A DNA stretch of 64,000 bases. It comes from Rhizobium indicum. GTDB taxonomy: Bacteria; Pseudomonadota; Alphaproteobacteria; Rhizobiales; Rhizobiaceae. The stretch lies in assembly GCF_005862305.2 (NCBI RefSeq), contig NZ_CP054024.1:186001-250000 (forward strand), written 5' to 3'. This document shows positions 43,166 through 53,117 of the stretch, piece by piece. Within the stretch, counting starts at the first letter, position 1. Each line of letters starts with the position of its first letter. A program made the position numbers and the translations under genes. A model generated the notes under the pieces. It was not told where the DNA came from, made no database searches, and saw nothing but the letters and a program-made list of their open reading frames with translations.

Positions 43166-44992
43166 ATGTGTGGGATTGTTGGCATAGTGGGACATAAGCC
43201 CGTGTCGGAGCGGCTGATCGAATCCTTGGAGCGGCTGGAATATCGCGGCTATGATTCATCCGGCGTTGCTACGATCTTCGAGGGAGAATTGCACCGACGC
43301 CGTGCAGAAGGCAAGCTCGGGAACCTCAAGACGAGATTGAAGAAAGAGCCCCTGAGCGGCACCGTCGGCATCGCCCACACGCGCTGGGCGACGCATGGCG
43401 CACCGACAGAATGCAACGCTCACCCGCACTTTGCCGATGGCGTAGCCGTTGTTCATAACGGCATCATCGAAAATTTCTCCGAGCTGAAGGACGGATTGGC
43501 GGAGGTAGGGGCCAAGTTCCAGACCGACACGGACACCGAGGTGATTGCGCATCTCCTGACGAAATTCCGTCGGGATGGCATGGGATGCCTTGAGGCAATG
43601 CATGCCATGTTGAAGTGCGTCAAGGGCGCCTTCGCTCTTGCCATCCTGTTTGAGGATGATCCCGCGACCATTATGGTAGCGCGCAATGGGCCACCATTAG
43701 TGATAGGCCATGGCGATGGTGAGATGTTTCTAGGCTCCGACGCGATCGCTCTTGCTCCGTTCACCAATGACATCACTTATCTGCACGATGGCGATTGGGC
43801 TGTTGTAGGCAAAGTGAATGTCCAAGTTTTCGATATCGAAGGCAAAGTCGTTACGCGCCCGCGGCACATATCGATTGCTACCGCCGACCTGGTCTGCAAG
43901 GGCAATCACCGGCACTTTATGGACAAGGAAATCCACGAGCAACCCGAGGTCGTCGCCCGTGCTCTTGGTCACTACATCGATGTCAACGAAAATCATGTCA
44001 TAGCCATTGCAGCCGACATCGGATTTGCCAGGGTTGAGAGCCTCGCAATTTCTGCCTGCGGCACTGCATATCTAGCGGGGCTGGTTGGCAAATATTGGTT
44101 CGAGCGCTACGCACGGTTAATGGTTGAAATTGATGTCGCCTCTGAATTCCGCTATCGCGAAATCCCGTTGTCTCCGCGGTCGGCAGCGCTCTTCATCTCT
44201 CAATCTGGTGAAACGGCTGACACGCTTGCATCGCTGCGCTATTGCAAAGCACAAGGTCTGAGAATAGGCGCTGTCGTCAATACCCCAGAATCAACTATTG
44301 CCCGCGAGGCAGATGCCATCTTTCCGATCCTCGCCGGGCCAGAGATCGGCGTTGCTTCTACCAAGGCATTTACCTGCCAGCTTGCTGTTCTCGCTGCACT
44401 AGCCATCGGCGCAGGCAAGGCGCGGGGCACAATCACGGACGACGAGGAACAGGCGCTCGTCCAAAGTCTGGCGACGTTGCCTGGCGTTATGCGACGGGTG
44501 CTGAACGACATCAAGCCGAAGATCGAGCTCTTGTCACGGGAATTGTCGCACTATAGCGACGTGCTCTATCTCGGCCGCGGCACGAATTTCCCATTGGCCA
44601 TGGAAGGTGCGCTGAAGCTCAAGGAGGTTTCCTATATCCATGCTGAAGGTTATGCGGCGGGAGAATTAAAACACGGTCCGATCGCCCTGATCGATGAAAA
44701 TATGCCAGTCATCGTCATCGCGCCACATGATCGGTTCTTCGATAAGACTGTCTCCAATATGCAGGAAGTGGCCGCCCGCGGCGGCCGTATCATTCTGATC
44801 ACCGACGAGACGGGAGCTTCGATCTCGAAACTCCCCACAATGCACACTATCGTGCTGCCTAATGTTGAGGAGATTATCGCGCCGATGATCTTTTCTCTGC
44901 CGCTGCAGCTTCTTGCGTATCACACGGCGGTTGTCATGGGGGCGGATGTGGACCAGCCGCGGAATCTGGCTAAATCAGTCACAGTCGAATGA
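43166..44992 (+). CDS. nodM: NodM, glucosamine-6-phosphate synthase
   Basis: 608 residues. The start is fixed by MCGIVGIVGHKPV, because the second residue Cys must become the N-terminal nucleophile of the glutaminase domain. Two SIS sugar-isomerase domains follow (SACGTAYLAGLVGKYW, SQSGETADTLASLR; LYLGRGTNFPLAMEGALKLK). Makes glucosamine-6-phosphate for Nod-factor backbone; a nodulation-specific paralogue of glmS. Confidence 0.96.
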   Translation: MCGIVGIVGHKPVSERLIESLERLEYRGYDSSGVATIFEGELHRRRAEGKLGNLKTRLKKEPLSGTVGIAHTRWATHGAPTECNAHPHFADGVAVVHNGIIENFSELKDGLAEVGAKFQTDTDTEVIAHLLTKFRRDGMGCLEAMHAMLKCVKGAFALAILFEDDPATIMVARNGPPLVIGHGDGEMFLGSDAIALAPFTNDITYLHDGDWAVVGKVNVQVFDIEGKVVTRPRHISIATADLVCKGNHRHFMDKEIHEQPEVVARALGHYIDVNENHVIAIAADIGFARVESLAISACGTAYLAGLVGKYWFERYARLMVEIDVASEFRYREIPLSPRSAALFISQSGETADTLASLRYCKAQGLRIGAVVNTPESTIAREADAIFPILAGPEIGVASTKAFTCQLAVLAALAIGAGKARGTITDDEEQALVQSLATLPGVMRRVLNDIKPKIELLSRELSHYSDVLYLGRGTNFPLAMEGALKLKEVSYIHAEGYAAGELKHGPIALIDENMPVIVIAPHDRFFDKTVSNMQEVAARGGRIILITDETGASISKLPTMHTIVLPNVEEIIAPMIFSLPLQLLAYHTAVVMGADVDQPRNLAKSVTVE

Positions 44993-45069
44993 TTGTGACG
45001 ATTGGTTAAATCGCAACTCGCCTCCGAGAAAATCCACGACTTGATCAAACATCAAATAAGTGAGGTCGT

Positions 45070-45555
45070 ATGCACGAACTTTCGCTCGCCGACGTGCCGT
45101 CGCGAATTGGCCAGGAACTCGGCAAATCCGAATGGATCACCGTCGATCAAACTACAATCGATCTCTTTGCCGATGCGACACACGATCATCAATTCATCCA
45201 CGTGCACCCGGAACGCGCGGCAGTCGAAAGCCCGTTTGGTGGCACTATCGCTCATGGCTTCTTGACGCTCTCGCTTCTGTCGGCGATGAACTTCAGCGGT
45301 ATGCCAAGGATCCGCGAGCAGACCATGGGCCTTAACTACGGCTTAGACCGGGTGCGTTTCATGTCACCGGTTAAGACCGGCAGCCGTGTGCGCGGTCGCT
45401 TCGTTCTCTCTGAATGTCAATTTCGCGGCGCAAGCATGCTGGTGACCACTTACGAGGTGACGGTCGAGATCGAGAACGAGAGCCGACCGGCACTCACCGC
45501 CAATTGGATCACGATCATTCAGTTTGACCCAAACGACAGGCCTAAAGGGATTTGA
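45070..45555 (+). CDS. nodN: NodN, MaoC-like dehydratase family
   Basis: 161 residues with the MaoC hot-dog signature (DLFADATHDHQFIHVHPERA; PFGGTIAHGFLTLSLL). Its exact role in Nod-factor synthesis is unsettled; an enoyl-acyl hydratase-like step is suggested by the family. It is 77 bp after nodM. Confidence 0.94.
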   Translation: MHELSLADVPSRIGQELGKSEWITVDQTTIDLFADATHDHQFIHVHPERAAVESPFGGTIAHGFLTLSLLSAMNFSGMPRIREQTMGLNYGLDRVRFMSPVKTGSRVRGRFVLSECQFRGASMLVTTYEVTVEIENESRPALTANWITIIQFDPNDRPKGI

Positions 45556-46272
45556 CGCCAGCCCGCGCCAGTTGCCTGGTCTACGGATAGTACCGCCATG
45601 GACCTAGGCGCTTTTTCGCATTGAGCGTCTGTTTTCCCTTACGATCGCCCCTTACGAACGCCTATTGCTTTCAGCCGGTTGACTAGACTTGCGCCGCAAG
45701 CAAGGCGGCAGACTGGCATCATGCGCGACATAACGTTATCAGCGAGATCACCAGGCTCGTTCAACGTAAATGATTGTTGAAGTAATGGCGGTTACTCATT
45801 TCCGGCCGGGCAGATCACCGAAGCCTGTCGCCAACGCCAGTATGTTGACGACGGCACTGTTAACCTTCCTCGACGGAAGACGCACCGCTACCAAAAGGAT
45901 GTGACCGCGTGGCCCCTCGCCATGCAGCCATGAAACGGGACGTAATCCTGCTAAGGCCCTCAATGCGGACTTTCACTAAGATGAAATTGCTTCGCGGGCC
46001 TGTACAGAAGAGGACGCTACGCAGGCGTCGCTCCTGATACCACGCTGGTCTTCAGCAGCAGGGCAACTTCGCCAGCATCTCACGATCCTCTCGACCAGGG
46101 TCGCGTCTTTTCGGTTGAATAACGCCGGCACTGGACAGCACGCGACCGGCCATTGGACCTTGTTCACGTGCCGGTGCATTCGATCACAAAATTACGTCGT
46201 TTCTATTTCCGTACTGCGCCACGTTGGAAAAGAGAAGCGCCCCAAGGGTGGAACGCTCCTCGGGTCTTCGAA
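45556..46272. other. Intergenic nodN-nodO, nodT missing
   Basis: About 720 bp where R. leguminosarum plasmids normally carry nodT. No intact gene is seen. Short frames such as 45976-46179 (minus) have no identifiable domain. Confidence 0.5.
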
Positions 46273-47130
46273 TTAAATGAAGCCGAAATTTTCCCCCGTA
46301 AACGAGGTAAGATCTGACATGTCGTGCAGATTGTCGACATGAGCGAAGGCATGCGCGTGGTTCGCGGAATCGACATAGGCTAGTGTCGCACCGTGAGTTT
46401 TGCCATCCTGACCGAGAGTTTTTTCATCATAGTAGACAATGATGTCACCGCGGGCTTCCCCGTGAATAGCGGTCGCGGCGGCAGAGCTAGACGTGAACCC
46501 ACGATCTGTGATTACCACAACGTGCTCACCGTGCGCGTTCGCGGCCTTGCCATTGTAGAAAGTGTCCACAAATTGGCCCGGGAAACCCTTCGAGTGGTTG
46601 ATGAAATTTGCGCCAAACAGATCCCCTTTACCGAAGTGATCGGCGTCCATGACAAAACGGTCTTGCTTCGGGTCGAAATCTTTCACAGTCGTATAGCAGT
46701 GCGTTGTTCCAACCATAGGATCGTGGAACCGAAACACGAAGGCGTCAGCGTCTTCGCCGCCAGCCAAAACATCTGCGCCGTCACCAGCCACCAGAGTATC
46801 CTTCCCGTCATCGCCGTGGAGCCAGTCGTCGCTCTCGCCGCTATGTGGTATTACGCGGTGCACTTCGAAGGGGTTGAAGGCGGCGAATGAGCCGTCGCTA
46901 TACAGGAGGTCGTCACCATCACCAGCATGGATAGCGTCTGAGCCATCCCCGGCCCAGATGATGTCATGGCCGGGACCGGCCTCGATCCTGTCGTGTCCGC
47001 GTTCAGCCCAAATCAGATCATCGCCGCCGCCGGCTTTGATCCAGTCATTGCGATTGAGTCCATAGATTGTGTCGTCGTCATCGGATCCATTAATAATAAA
47101 GGGGCTTTTATCAGTGCCTTTGATCATCAT
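46273..47130 (-). CDS. nodO: NodO, secreted calcium-binding RTX protein
   Basis: 285 residues with repeated glycine-aspartate nonapeptides (GGGDDLIWAERGHD, AGPGHDIIWAGDGSD, AGDGDDLLYSDGS, and later GDGADVLAGGEDAD), which bind Ca2+. There is no N-terminal signal peptide; as in known NodO a C-terminal signal for type I secretion is expected (ends TSFTGENFGFI). NodO forms cation channels in plant membranes and broadens host range. AAGGAG lies 8 bases before this ATG; neighbouring in-frame GTG/ATG at 47133 and 47127 are possible starts. A degenerate nod box is upstream. Confidence 0.94.
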   Translation of the reverse strand: MMIKGTDKSPFIINGSDDDDTIYGLNRNDWIKAGGGDDLIWAERGHDRIEAGPGHDIIWAGDGSDAIHAGDGDDLLYSDGSFAAFNPFEVHRVIPHSGESDDWLHGDDGKDTLVAGDGADVLAGGEDADAFVFRFHDPMVGTTHCYTTVKDFDPKQDRFVMDADHFGKGDLFGANFINHSKGFPGQFVDTFYNGKAANAHGEHVVVITDRGFTSSSAAATAIHGEARGDIIVYYDEKTLGQDGKTHGATLAYVDSANHAHAFAHVDNLHDMSDLTSFTGENFGFI

Positions 47131-47190
47131 CACATATACTCCTTATGAGGCAGCCGAAGCTGCCAGCACCCCTTATGTTTTCTAAGAGCC

Positions 47191-47237
47191 TATTAGTGAA
47201 ATCCATTGATTTGATCTGAAGGATTTGAATGATGGAT
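47191..47237 (-). promoter_or_regulatory. Degenerate nod box of nodO
   Basis: On the minus strand ATCCATCATTCAAATC ... ATCAAATCAATGGATTT then CACTAATAG. The frame of the consensus is recognisable but several positions differ from the other three boxes. About 60 bp before nodO. Confidence 0.7.
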
Positions 47238-47447
47238 GCCGAAGTGTTTATCTCCGGACGACTGTGCGCCCTTCGTAGATGGCCGGCAGAATATGAAAAA
47301 GACTTGGAGCTATGACAATCGGCGGCCAAGCAGTGGCAACAATGTCCGCGACACCTCGTTGACGAAGGTGAAAGCTTCCTCCCGCGTATACGTTGCAGAC
47401 AAATCTGCAGAGCACCTGATCTCAGGGTGCTTTGCAGATCGAAAACC

Positions 47448-47650
47448 TCAGTTCCAGGCATGGAGCGGTGGCTTCTCGCCATTCAGGAAATACTTACCCA
47501 AAATGGCATACTTCCAGCGGACCGGGTCGTGCAGAGTATGGGTGCGGGCGTTGCGCGCGTTCCTGCCAGCTCGAACAACTTGTTGGTGGCCGCAATCGCG
47601 ATTTCGGTGGAGAGTATCTTCGCTTCGGCGGTAACGATCTGGGCTTCCGC
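47448..47650 (-). pseudogene. SfnB/DszC-type monooxygenase C-terminal fragment
   Basis: The minus strand encodes RNARTHTLHDPVRWKYAILG then KYFLNGEKPPLHAW and a stop, the typical C-terminus of acyl-CoA-dehydrogenase-like SfnB sulfur-scavenging monooxygenases. Just upstream, in another frame, TAEAKILSTEIAIAATNKLF then ELAGTRAT continues it, so there is a frameshift. Only about 65 residues remain. Confidence 0.72.
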
Positions 47651-47651
47651 A

Positions 47652-47750
47652 ACGGTTCAGGAAGAACAAATTGGCGATGCTGATCACCAGCAGGAACAGC
47701 GCCGAGATACTGGTCCCGACGACGCCGTCAATGTTGTGAATATCCTCAAG
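47652..47750 (-). pseudogene. Nickel/cobalt permease fragment
   Basis: LEDIHNIDGVVGTSISALFL then LVISIANLFFLNR resembles the segment ..IGGxxGTSVSALFLLxIAxxNLxxL of HoxN/NicT-type nickel permeases. It is fused in frame to the start of the SfnB fragment, so two relics have been joined. Confidence 0.55.
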
Positions 47751-48433
47751 CCGACCCGACGCGTCCCTATGACACGCTTCTCCACCAACGGTGAGCCCAA
47801 CACGGCGGGGTGGGAGTCGGACGGGCGTCTCACCCCTCACTTGCGAGTTGCCCAGACGGCTGAACCGGCCTCGGGATCGGGCATCGCACCGCAGGTCGGC
47901 AGCCGCTTGGCCCCACCCATTGGCTGATCGACGATCATATCACTGCGGATTTCAGGCTCCTGGACCAGGAGTTGCAGGGACGCTCTGCGGATCTGGCCGC
48001 CCGGACGAGCGTCGTGAATTCTGTCGTGGCATAAGCTCAGCTACAGTCGCGCTTTCGTTGTGCGAGCCTAAGTTTGTTGGCGCGGCAAATGCTGGTGCCA
48101 CGAGCTGGAAAATAAACCAGAATATATGTGGAAATATATTTCCGTATAGTTTTCCATTAAATGGTGAACTATCAATGCATTACCGTTCTTTGGCATAACA
48201 TTAACGAATATACTATTAAATATATCCTCTGCGTCTCTTGTCTTAAATCGGGTAATTGTAGAGAGTCTGCGTATGAAAGCAGGTATGACAATGCTGAAAT
48301 ATTCAACAGGCGAAGGTCTGTCGCAGGGAGGAACGTCGGGGGCTATGGTCCAGGAGGTAGGCTCCGGCACAGCAGGGACAACGCCTCCTATGTGCCGGAG
48401 AGCGTCGGGTCCACACAAGACCCAACGGACGCG

Positions 48434-48541
48434 ATGCGAAACTTGATCCGGTCGAGCGATCTGGCTTTTCTCATGGAAGCTCATGATGCCCTCTCCGGGG
48501 GTCAGGCGGAGTTTGCAGACCTTTGGGCGTCCAGCCCAGCA
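48434..48541 (+). pseudogene. Phosphoenolpyruvate mutase N-terminal relic
   Basis: Encodes MRNLIRSSDLAFLMEAHDAL then SGGQAEFADLWASSPAP, which matches the start of PEP mutases (..LLxSxxLEFLMEAHNGLSARIVEEAGFxGIWASG). A few residues are missing and the frame runs on, open, into the next gene's signal peptide. Confidence 0.55.
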
Positions 48542-48574
48542 CCGGATGTTAGTTTCGCTCGTTATGGGGTTATT

Positions 48575-49225
48575 ATGTCGCTAATTAAAAGAAAAATCTT
48601 CGCCCTAGGCGTCTCGACCCTAATGGCATGCGGCGCGTCGGCGGCCGATCTAGCTGACCACAGCGTTCCGAGCGTCCCCTCTTATGACGCACCGGGAACC
48701 TTCTCGTGGGCCGGGGCTTACGCCGGTCTTCACGGAGGTGTCGCGGCCTCCAAATTCAACCCGTTCAACAATGGTCGCGCCCCAGCGGTGGGCGCTCAGG
48801 TAGGTTACAATTTCCAGGCCGGATCGGGCGTTTTCGGCGCAGAACTGGAAGGCTCGTACTTGAATAACGAAGTGCGTGTGCCCGGCGGCAACGTGGAAAG
48901 CCGCTTCCGCGGTGCCGCGAAAGCGAAGGCTGGCCTGGGCTTTGATCGCACTTTCGTCTACGGCACCGCGGGCGTCACAACGACCGAGTTCGAGGGCCGC
49001 CGCCTCGTATCCGGATCGGACAAATGGATATCCGGACCGGATAGCTGGAAACAAGGCTACCTCTTCGGTGGCGGCGTCGAGCACGCGTTTTCGGGCGGCG
49101 TGTCGGCAAAGATCGAGTATAACTACGTCATTAACAACGCCGTCCCGACCCCGAGCGGAGGCATCAACTCGAAGTCCAACCTCAACGATAATGTAATTAA
49201 GGCGGGCCTTAACTTTCGCTTCTGA
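48575..49225 (+). CDS. Outer-membrane beta-barrel protein
   Basis: 216 residues from ATG at 48575. A signal peptide MSLIKRKIFALGVSTLMACG ends near ASA-ADL. TFSWAGAYAGLHGGVAASKF, VGYNFQAGSGVFGAELEGSY and the end VIKAGLNFRF (terminal aromatic) are typical of Omp25/Omp31-like 8-strand barrels of rhizobia. The frame continues upstream through the PEP mutase relic, but that part is not part of the protein. Role: structural surface protein. Confidence 0.82.
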   Translation: MSLIKRKIFALGVSTLMACGASAADLADHSVPSVPSYDAPGTFSWAGAYAGLHGGVAASKFNPFNNGRAPAVGAQVGYNFQAGSGVFGAELEGSYLNNEVRVPGGNVESRFRGAAKAKAGLGFDRTFVYGTAGVTTTEFEGRRLVSGSDKWISGPDSWKQGYLFGGGVEHAFSGGVSAKIEYNYVINNAVPTPSGGINSKSNLNDNVIKAGLNFRF

Positions 49226-49720
49226 CGAACTCGTCTGAAGCCTTGAGCAAACGCAAATACCAGGCAACCGCCCGCACGATCGGCCATGCCTCGAAATGCC
49301 GGCCCTTGAAATCAGCCATCGATTGCCGCTTCAGCTTTTCGGTAATAGCATTCAGAATCATCGGCTCGCTCCACAACTTTCGGAGGGGCAATCTCTCGTC
49401 CCATGGTCCACATACCGTTACGCGCCAAAATTTGCGACAGGCCCTGCTTCGAAGTTGTCAGTCGTCTGCCGTACGGTTCCGAGTGAATGCCAAGCTATAG
49501 CGATCGGGCTGACGCACTCGGTTAAAATTGACGGCTCGAATTGTTTTTCAGACGAGCGGCGCCAAACGGTTGCCGACGACGATCCCGCCTGGAAGATGCG
49601 CTTTTGGGTTGTATATATCAAGGGTATCTAATATGGTTTTCAGACTTAGCCGCCCACCGAACTGGGCACTTACTGCTTAGATGTGACGAAGTTAATCTTG
49701 CGCCGAACCGGGAGGTTGTC
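49226..49720. other. Intergenic before rhiR
   Basis: About 500 bp, no gene seen. Confidence 0.5.
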
Positions 49721-50464
49721 GTGAAGGAAGAATCCTCAGCGGTCTCGAATCTGGTGTTCGATTTCCTGTCAGAGTCAGCCAGTGCAAAGAGCAAAGACGA
49801 TGTGTTACTCTTAATTGGAAAAGTTTCACAATATTTCGGGTTTAGTTATTTCGCGATATCCGGCATCCCCTCGCCTCCGGAGCGAATTGATCCCTATTTC
49901 GTTTTGGGCAATTGGTCAGCCGGGTGGTTTGATCGCTATCGTGAAAACAACTATGTCCACGCCGACCCCATAGTGCAGTTTAGCAAGACATGTGATCACG
50001 CATTTGTTTGGTCGGAAGCTCTGCGAGATCAAAAACTCGCTCGGCAGAGCCGTCGGGTCATGAATGAGGCACGCGAATTCAAGTTGATTGACGGCTTTAG
50101 CGTTCCTTTACACACTGCCGCCGGGTTTCAATCGATTGTCAGTTTTGGAGCGGAAAGGGTAGAGCTCTCAACCTGCGACCGAAGCGCGCTCTATCTGATG
50201 GCGGCTTACGCGCACAGCTTGCTCCGCGCCCAAATTGGGAATGATGTCAGTCGAAAGATTCAGGCCTTACCCATGATCACAACGCGAGAGCGCGAAATCA
50301 TCCATTGGTGTGCCGCAGGCAAAACAGCAATAGAGATCGCAACGATTCTCGGACGATCCCATCGAACCATTCAAAATGTCATTTTGAACATCCAGCGAAA
50401 ACTCAATGTGGTTAATACACCCCAGATGATTGCCGAAAGCTTTCGTCTCAGGATCATTCGCTGA
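49721..50464 (+). CDS. rhiR: RhiR, LuxR-type quorum-sensing regulator
   Basis: 247 residues from a GTG behind GGGAGG; the longer frame to 49541 lacks support. N-terminal acyl-homoserine-lactone domain ([20 protein letters not shown], then [20 protein letters not shown]) and C-terminal LuxR helix-turn-helix ([20 protein letters not shown], then [17 protein letters not shown]). RhiR activates rhiABC in the rhizosphere in response to signals made by RhiI. It is convergent to rhiC. Confidence 0.92.
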   Translation: MKEESSAVSNLVFDFLSESASAKSKDDVLLLIGKVSQYFGFSYFAISGIPSPPERIDPYFVLGNWSAGWFDRYRENNYVHADPIVQFSKTCDHAFVWSEALRDQKLARQSRRVMNEAREFKLIDGFSVPLHTAAGFQSIVSFGAERVELSTCDRSALYLMAAYAHSLLRAQIGNDVSRKIQALPMITTREREIIHWCAAGKTAIEIATILGRSHRTIQNVILNIQRKLNVVNTPQMIAESFRLRIIR

Positions 50465-50676
50465 AATATATGGAGTTTTCGGCCACTTCAAGGATCGGGC
50501 CTGTTGGATCACGACAGCGATCATGATCTGATGGTAGCCCGTTGAAATGCTAAATCTGCGCCTGAATTGATAGACAGGCGCAACACAGTTTTCGGTAGGT
50601 CGAGCAGAGAGCATCCATTGGATGGCTGCGAGGACGTGCTTTGAATTTGTTTCCTCAGAAGTCGTCCAATGGCCGC

Positions 50677-51126
50677 CTACCGCCAGACGGCCCCCCCGAA
50701 TTGACCAGTCGCGTCTTTCGGGGTGATCCCCGACAGATCGCAGTGGTTGGCATTGTCTGGTCGGGCAGCTTGGATTAGCCGCGCACTTTTGACCGGCGCA
50801 TTTATCACGCAATACGCGTTAAAGCGTGCGGGAAGCCCTGGCAATGTATTCGCCCGGTTGCCACTTGGCCTGCAGTTGACGCTTGCCCCCTCCAAACGTC
50901 CGGATGGATCCACGGGCTCACCGCTGAAATCGCATGTTTTCCCGGTTGACGTTCCCGGATTTCCAACCGGGCCGGCAAGCGTGATGCCGCGGATCACAAC
51001 GCCAGTTTCTACGGGCTTCGCTGCGACCTTGCCTTTTTGGTGCTCCTCAGCCGCGGCTCCCTGCGTTAAGGTGAAGGTCAGAGCGAAAGCAGCTAGGCAT
51101 CCGAAAGCTCTCAAAGTAGCAGTCAT
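50677..51126 (-). CDS. rhiC: RhiC, secreted protein of the rhi operon
   Basis: 149 residues from ATG behind GAGGAGAAG. A signal peptide (MTATLRAFGCLAAFALTFTL ... AAA) precedes a proline- and glycine-rich domain with four or so cysteines (KTCDFSGEPVDPSGRL; ASVNCRPSG; NAYCVINAPV; NHCDLSGITPKD). The function is unknown. Last gene of rhiABC, named by position. Confidence 0.78.
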   Translation of the reverse strand: MTATLRAFGCLAAFALTFTLTQGAAAEEHQKGKVAAKPVETGVVIRGITLAGPVGNPGTSTGKTCDFSGEPVDPSGRLEGASVNCRPSGNRANTLPGLPARFNAYCVINAPVKSARLIQAARPDNANHCDLSGITPKDATGQFGGAVWR

Positions 51127-51214
51127 TAGGCTTCTCCTCTTTTGCCGGCCGGCAAGATGTCGCTTCCGGACCGATGTCTCTGAATCGAATGAAAGGATCT
51201 GCGCCCCTTTCAAG

Positions 51215-51802
51215 TTACCGAAACTTGATCAGGTAATTCACGGCCACGTTCTTGGGACGCGTCTCAAGAGCTGTGCGTGCCGGATTTTCCGGTGAACCTG
51301 TCGATTTGCTTGAAATGGAAGTTCCGGCGGCACTGCCCTGTTGCGAAATTCCCGCCGGCGTCGTTATCTCATAGGGATGCGCATGAACTTGCAGAGCATC
51401 GCATTGGAGTGATCCAACAACGTTTGCAACATTATTGCCAGTTGGATCTAGCCGTCGTTTCGCGTCAGGGTCCATACCGGCACCGGAATCGAAACCGCGC
51501 AGGAACAGCCCACGGTAGTCTGGAATCCGAAATTCCAGATCGGCCGTGGAATTCCGCTCTCCATAGAGTCCGCCGAGAACGGCGTAGAGTTCTGGATAGG
51601 CGGCTGCCCTGAGATAGCGTCCATCGCAAAGCATCCATCCCTGGGCTTCGACGTAGCTGATCGGAGCTTCCGCATTTGTACCCGCAGCCACGCCAGAGCT
51701 TGCGCAGGGTGTGTTGCTCCAGATTGTATTAACCGAGCTCGAGATAGGGGCAACTTGCCCCGCAAAGGGACACACCGCACCGATTGGAGGCCCTGCAAAC
51801 AT
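51215..51802 (-). CDS. rhiB: RhiB, tail-collar-domain protein
   Basis: 195 residues from MFAGPPIGAVCPFAG behind GAGGAAC. Contains the phage tail-collar motif (GWMLCDGRYLRAAAYPELYA, then FRIPDYRGLFLRGFDSGAG) and the ending RPKNVAVNYLIKFR. Such domains occur in secreted, surface-acting proteins; role in the rhizosphere is unknown. Middle gene of rhiABC. Confidence 0.82.
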   Translation of the reverse strand: MFAGPPIGAVCPFAGQVAPISSSVNTIWSNTPCASSGVAAGTNAEAPISYVEAQGWMLCDGRYLRAAAYPELYAVLGGLYGERNSTADLEFRIPDYRGLFLRGFDSGAGMDPDAKRRLDPTGNNVANVVGSLQCDALQVHAHPYEITTPAGISQQGSAAGTSISSKSTGSPENPARTALETRPKNVAVNYLIKFR

Positions 51803-51922
51803 CTTTGGTTCCTCGGTCAAATTGATGTGTGAGGGAAGGAATGCCAATTATCAGCAACAACAGGCACTCCCCTGCATCAGCTCCGTCCTGACGGACGGAG
51901 CTGATGCTAATTCACCTTGCCA

Positions 51923-52618
51923 TCAAGCCGGGTTGACATCCCAGGTATTGTCGTCTTGGAGCACGCCTACGAGATTGAAGACGGCAGAGGGAAACTTGGC
52001 TTCCTTGGTCTGGGTGATCGTGTCGATACTGAGCACCGAGCCGATGGTCACATTCGTTCCCGCCGCAATCCAATAACTCGGAGTCGGCGTGAACGTGTGG
52101 AGCAGATTGGTGCCCGCTTGTGCAACATAAGTTCCTGTTCCGGACATGCCGATGCCCACGGAGAACCGGTTGTTTGGCACATTGGCAGCATCGTTGATGA
52201 CCAGTGATCCTGCAGGATCACCCTTGATCGGCGCGGTCAGGCCAGGTCCATCACTTAATGAAAAAGTAGTGGTGTTTCTCCCGCTGGGGCTGCAGTCCTC
52301 CACTCCAGAGGCAAGAAAGTCCACGCCAGCAATCAGGTGTCCCGTGTCGCTCCAGACGAAGTTATAGGCGAGCTCCCAAGTGAATTTGATTTGATTGCCA
52401 ACCCGAATTTGATACGGAGAGCAGAACCATGCCAAGGAGAAGACATTGGCAACAGGCTGAGGCATCTTTTGATAGACGTAGAAGGTCCAAGGTTGCGCCG
52501 ATTGATTCTTCAACAGCAACGAATATTGCGTTCCTTGGGCAAGCGCCGCGCTTCCCGGCTGTGATGCACGGGCATGATCCGTCATTTCCTTGTCTACGTA
52601 GCTGACATGCAAGGACAT
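51923..52618 (-). CDS. rhiA: RhiA, rhizosphere-induced protein
   Basis: 231 residues, starting MSLHVSYVDKEMTDHARASQ behind AGGGAGAATC, matching RhiA of R. leguminosarum bv. viciae from memory of that protein. It is a soluble, abundant protein made in the rhizosphere; its biochemical role is unknown. The sequence is beta-rich (TWELAYNFVWSDTG, TTTFSLSDGPGL). First gene of rhiABC; a GAGTA-N4-TACTC box lies 143 bp upstream. Confidence 0.88.
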   Translation of the reverse strand: MSLHVSYVDKEMTDHARASQPGSAALAQGTQYSLLLKNQSAQPWTFYVYQKMPQPVANVFSLAWFCSPYQIRVGNQIKFTWELAYNFVWSDTGHLIAGVDFLASGVEDCSPSGRNTTTFSLSDGPGLTAPIKGDPAGSLVINDAANVPNNRFSVGIGMSGTGTYVAQAGTNLLHTFTPTPSYWIAAGTNVTIGSVLSIDTITQTKEAKFPSAVFNLVGVLQDDNTWDVNPA

Positions 52619-52760
52619 TTGATTCTCCCTTTCCGCTGATTTTCTATCTTCACGCCAGGACTGATCCAATCGTTTGGACCGCTCCTTGGCCCAGCTCCAA
52701 CTGAGGCGAGTGTTATTGGAGACACCAATTCAGCTATAAGTATTTCTGGGTGACGTAAAT

Positions 52761-52774
52761 GAGTAGATATACTC
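52761..52774. promoter_or_regulatory. RhiR-box candidate before rhiA
   Basis: GAGTAGATATACTC, a perfect 5-bp-arm palindrome with a 4-base spacer. The same element, with longer arms, lies before rhiI. The interval 52619-53186 holds no gene. Confidence 0.6.
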
Positions 52775-53117
52775 CCTGACAGACCACCATTAACCCATAG
52801 TCATGCCCCCGAGACCCGGGACGGTAAGAGCGGTCGATGCCTATTTGGTCGGTAGCAGATAAGCACGGCCGAGATGATTTTCTAACGCAATCCCATCAAA
52901 CGAAAAGCGGCCTGAGAGCCGGCTCGATCGAGCCTTAGGCGTCTTTGACGCACACCGTATGCTCTGCAAATTTACTCTAGCGGTACGGGATGATGGCATT
53001 CTTAAGCCCGTTTTGGCTGATATTTCCGTTACCGCCATTTCCTATGCCGCGCGGATTATTTGATTTCAAACCATGGTAGCGCGACGAAGGACGTCAAACA
53101 TCCGCGACCTAACTCAG

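Larger units (their letters stand above)
47238..48433. other. Relic-rich stretch between nodO and the porin-like gene
   Basis: About 1.2 kb with fragments of two unrelated genes (next entries) and no intact gene. A perfect palindrome GGAAATATATTTCC lies at 48130-48143. Confidence 0.5.

Noticed and set aside
47427..47927. 166-codon plus-strand frame after nodO
   Set aside because: Lies opposite the monooxygenase and permease relics, which have clear family residues on the minus strand.
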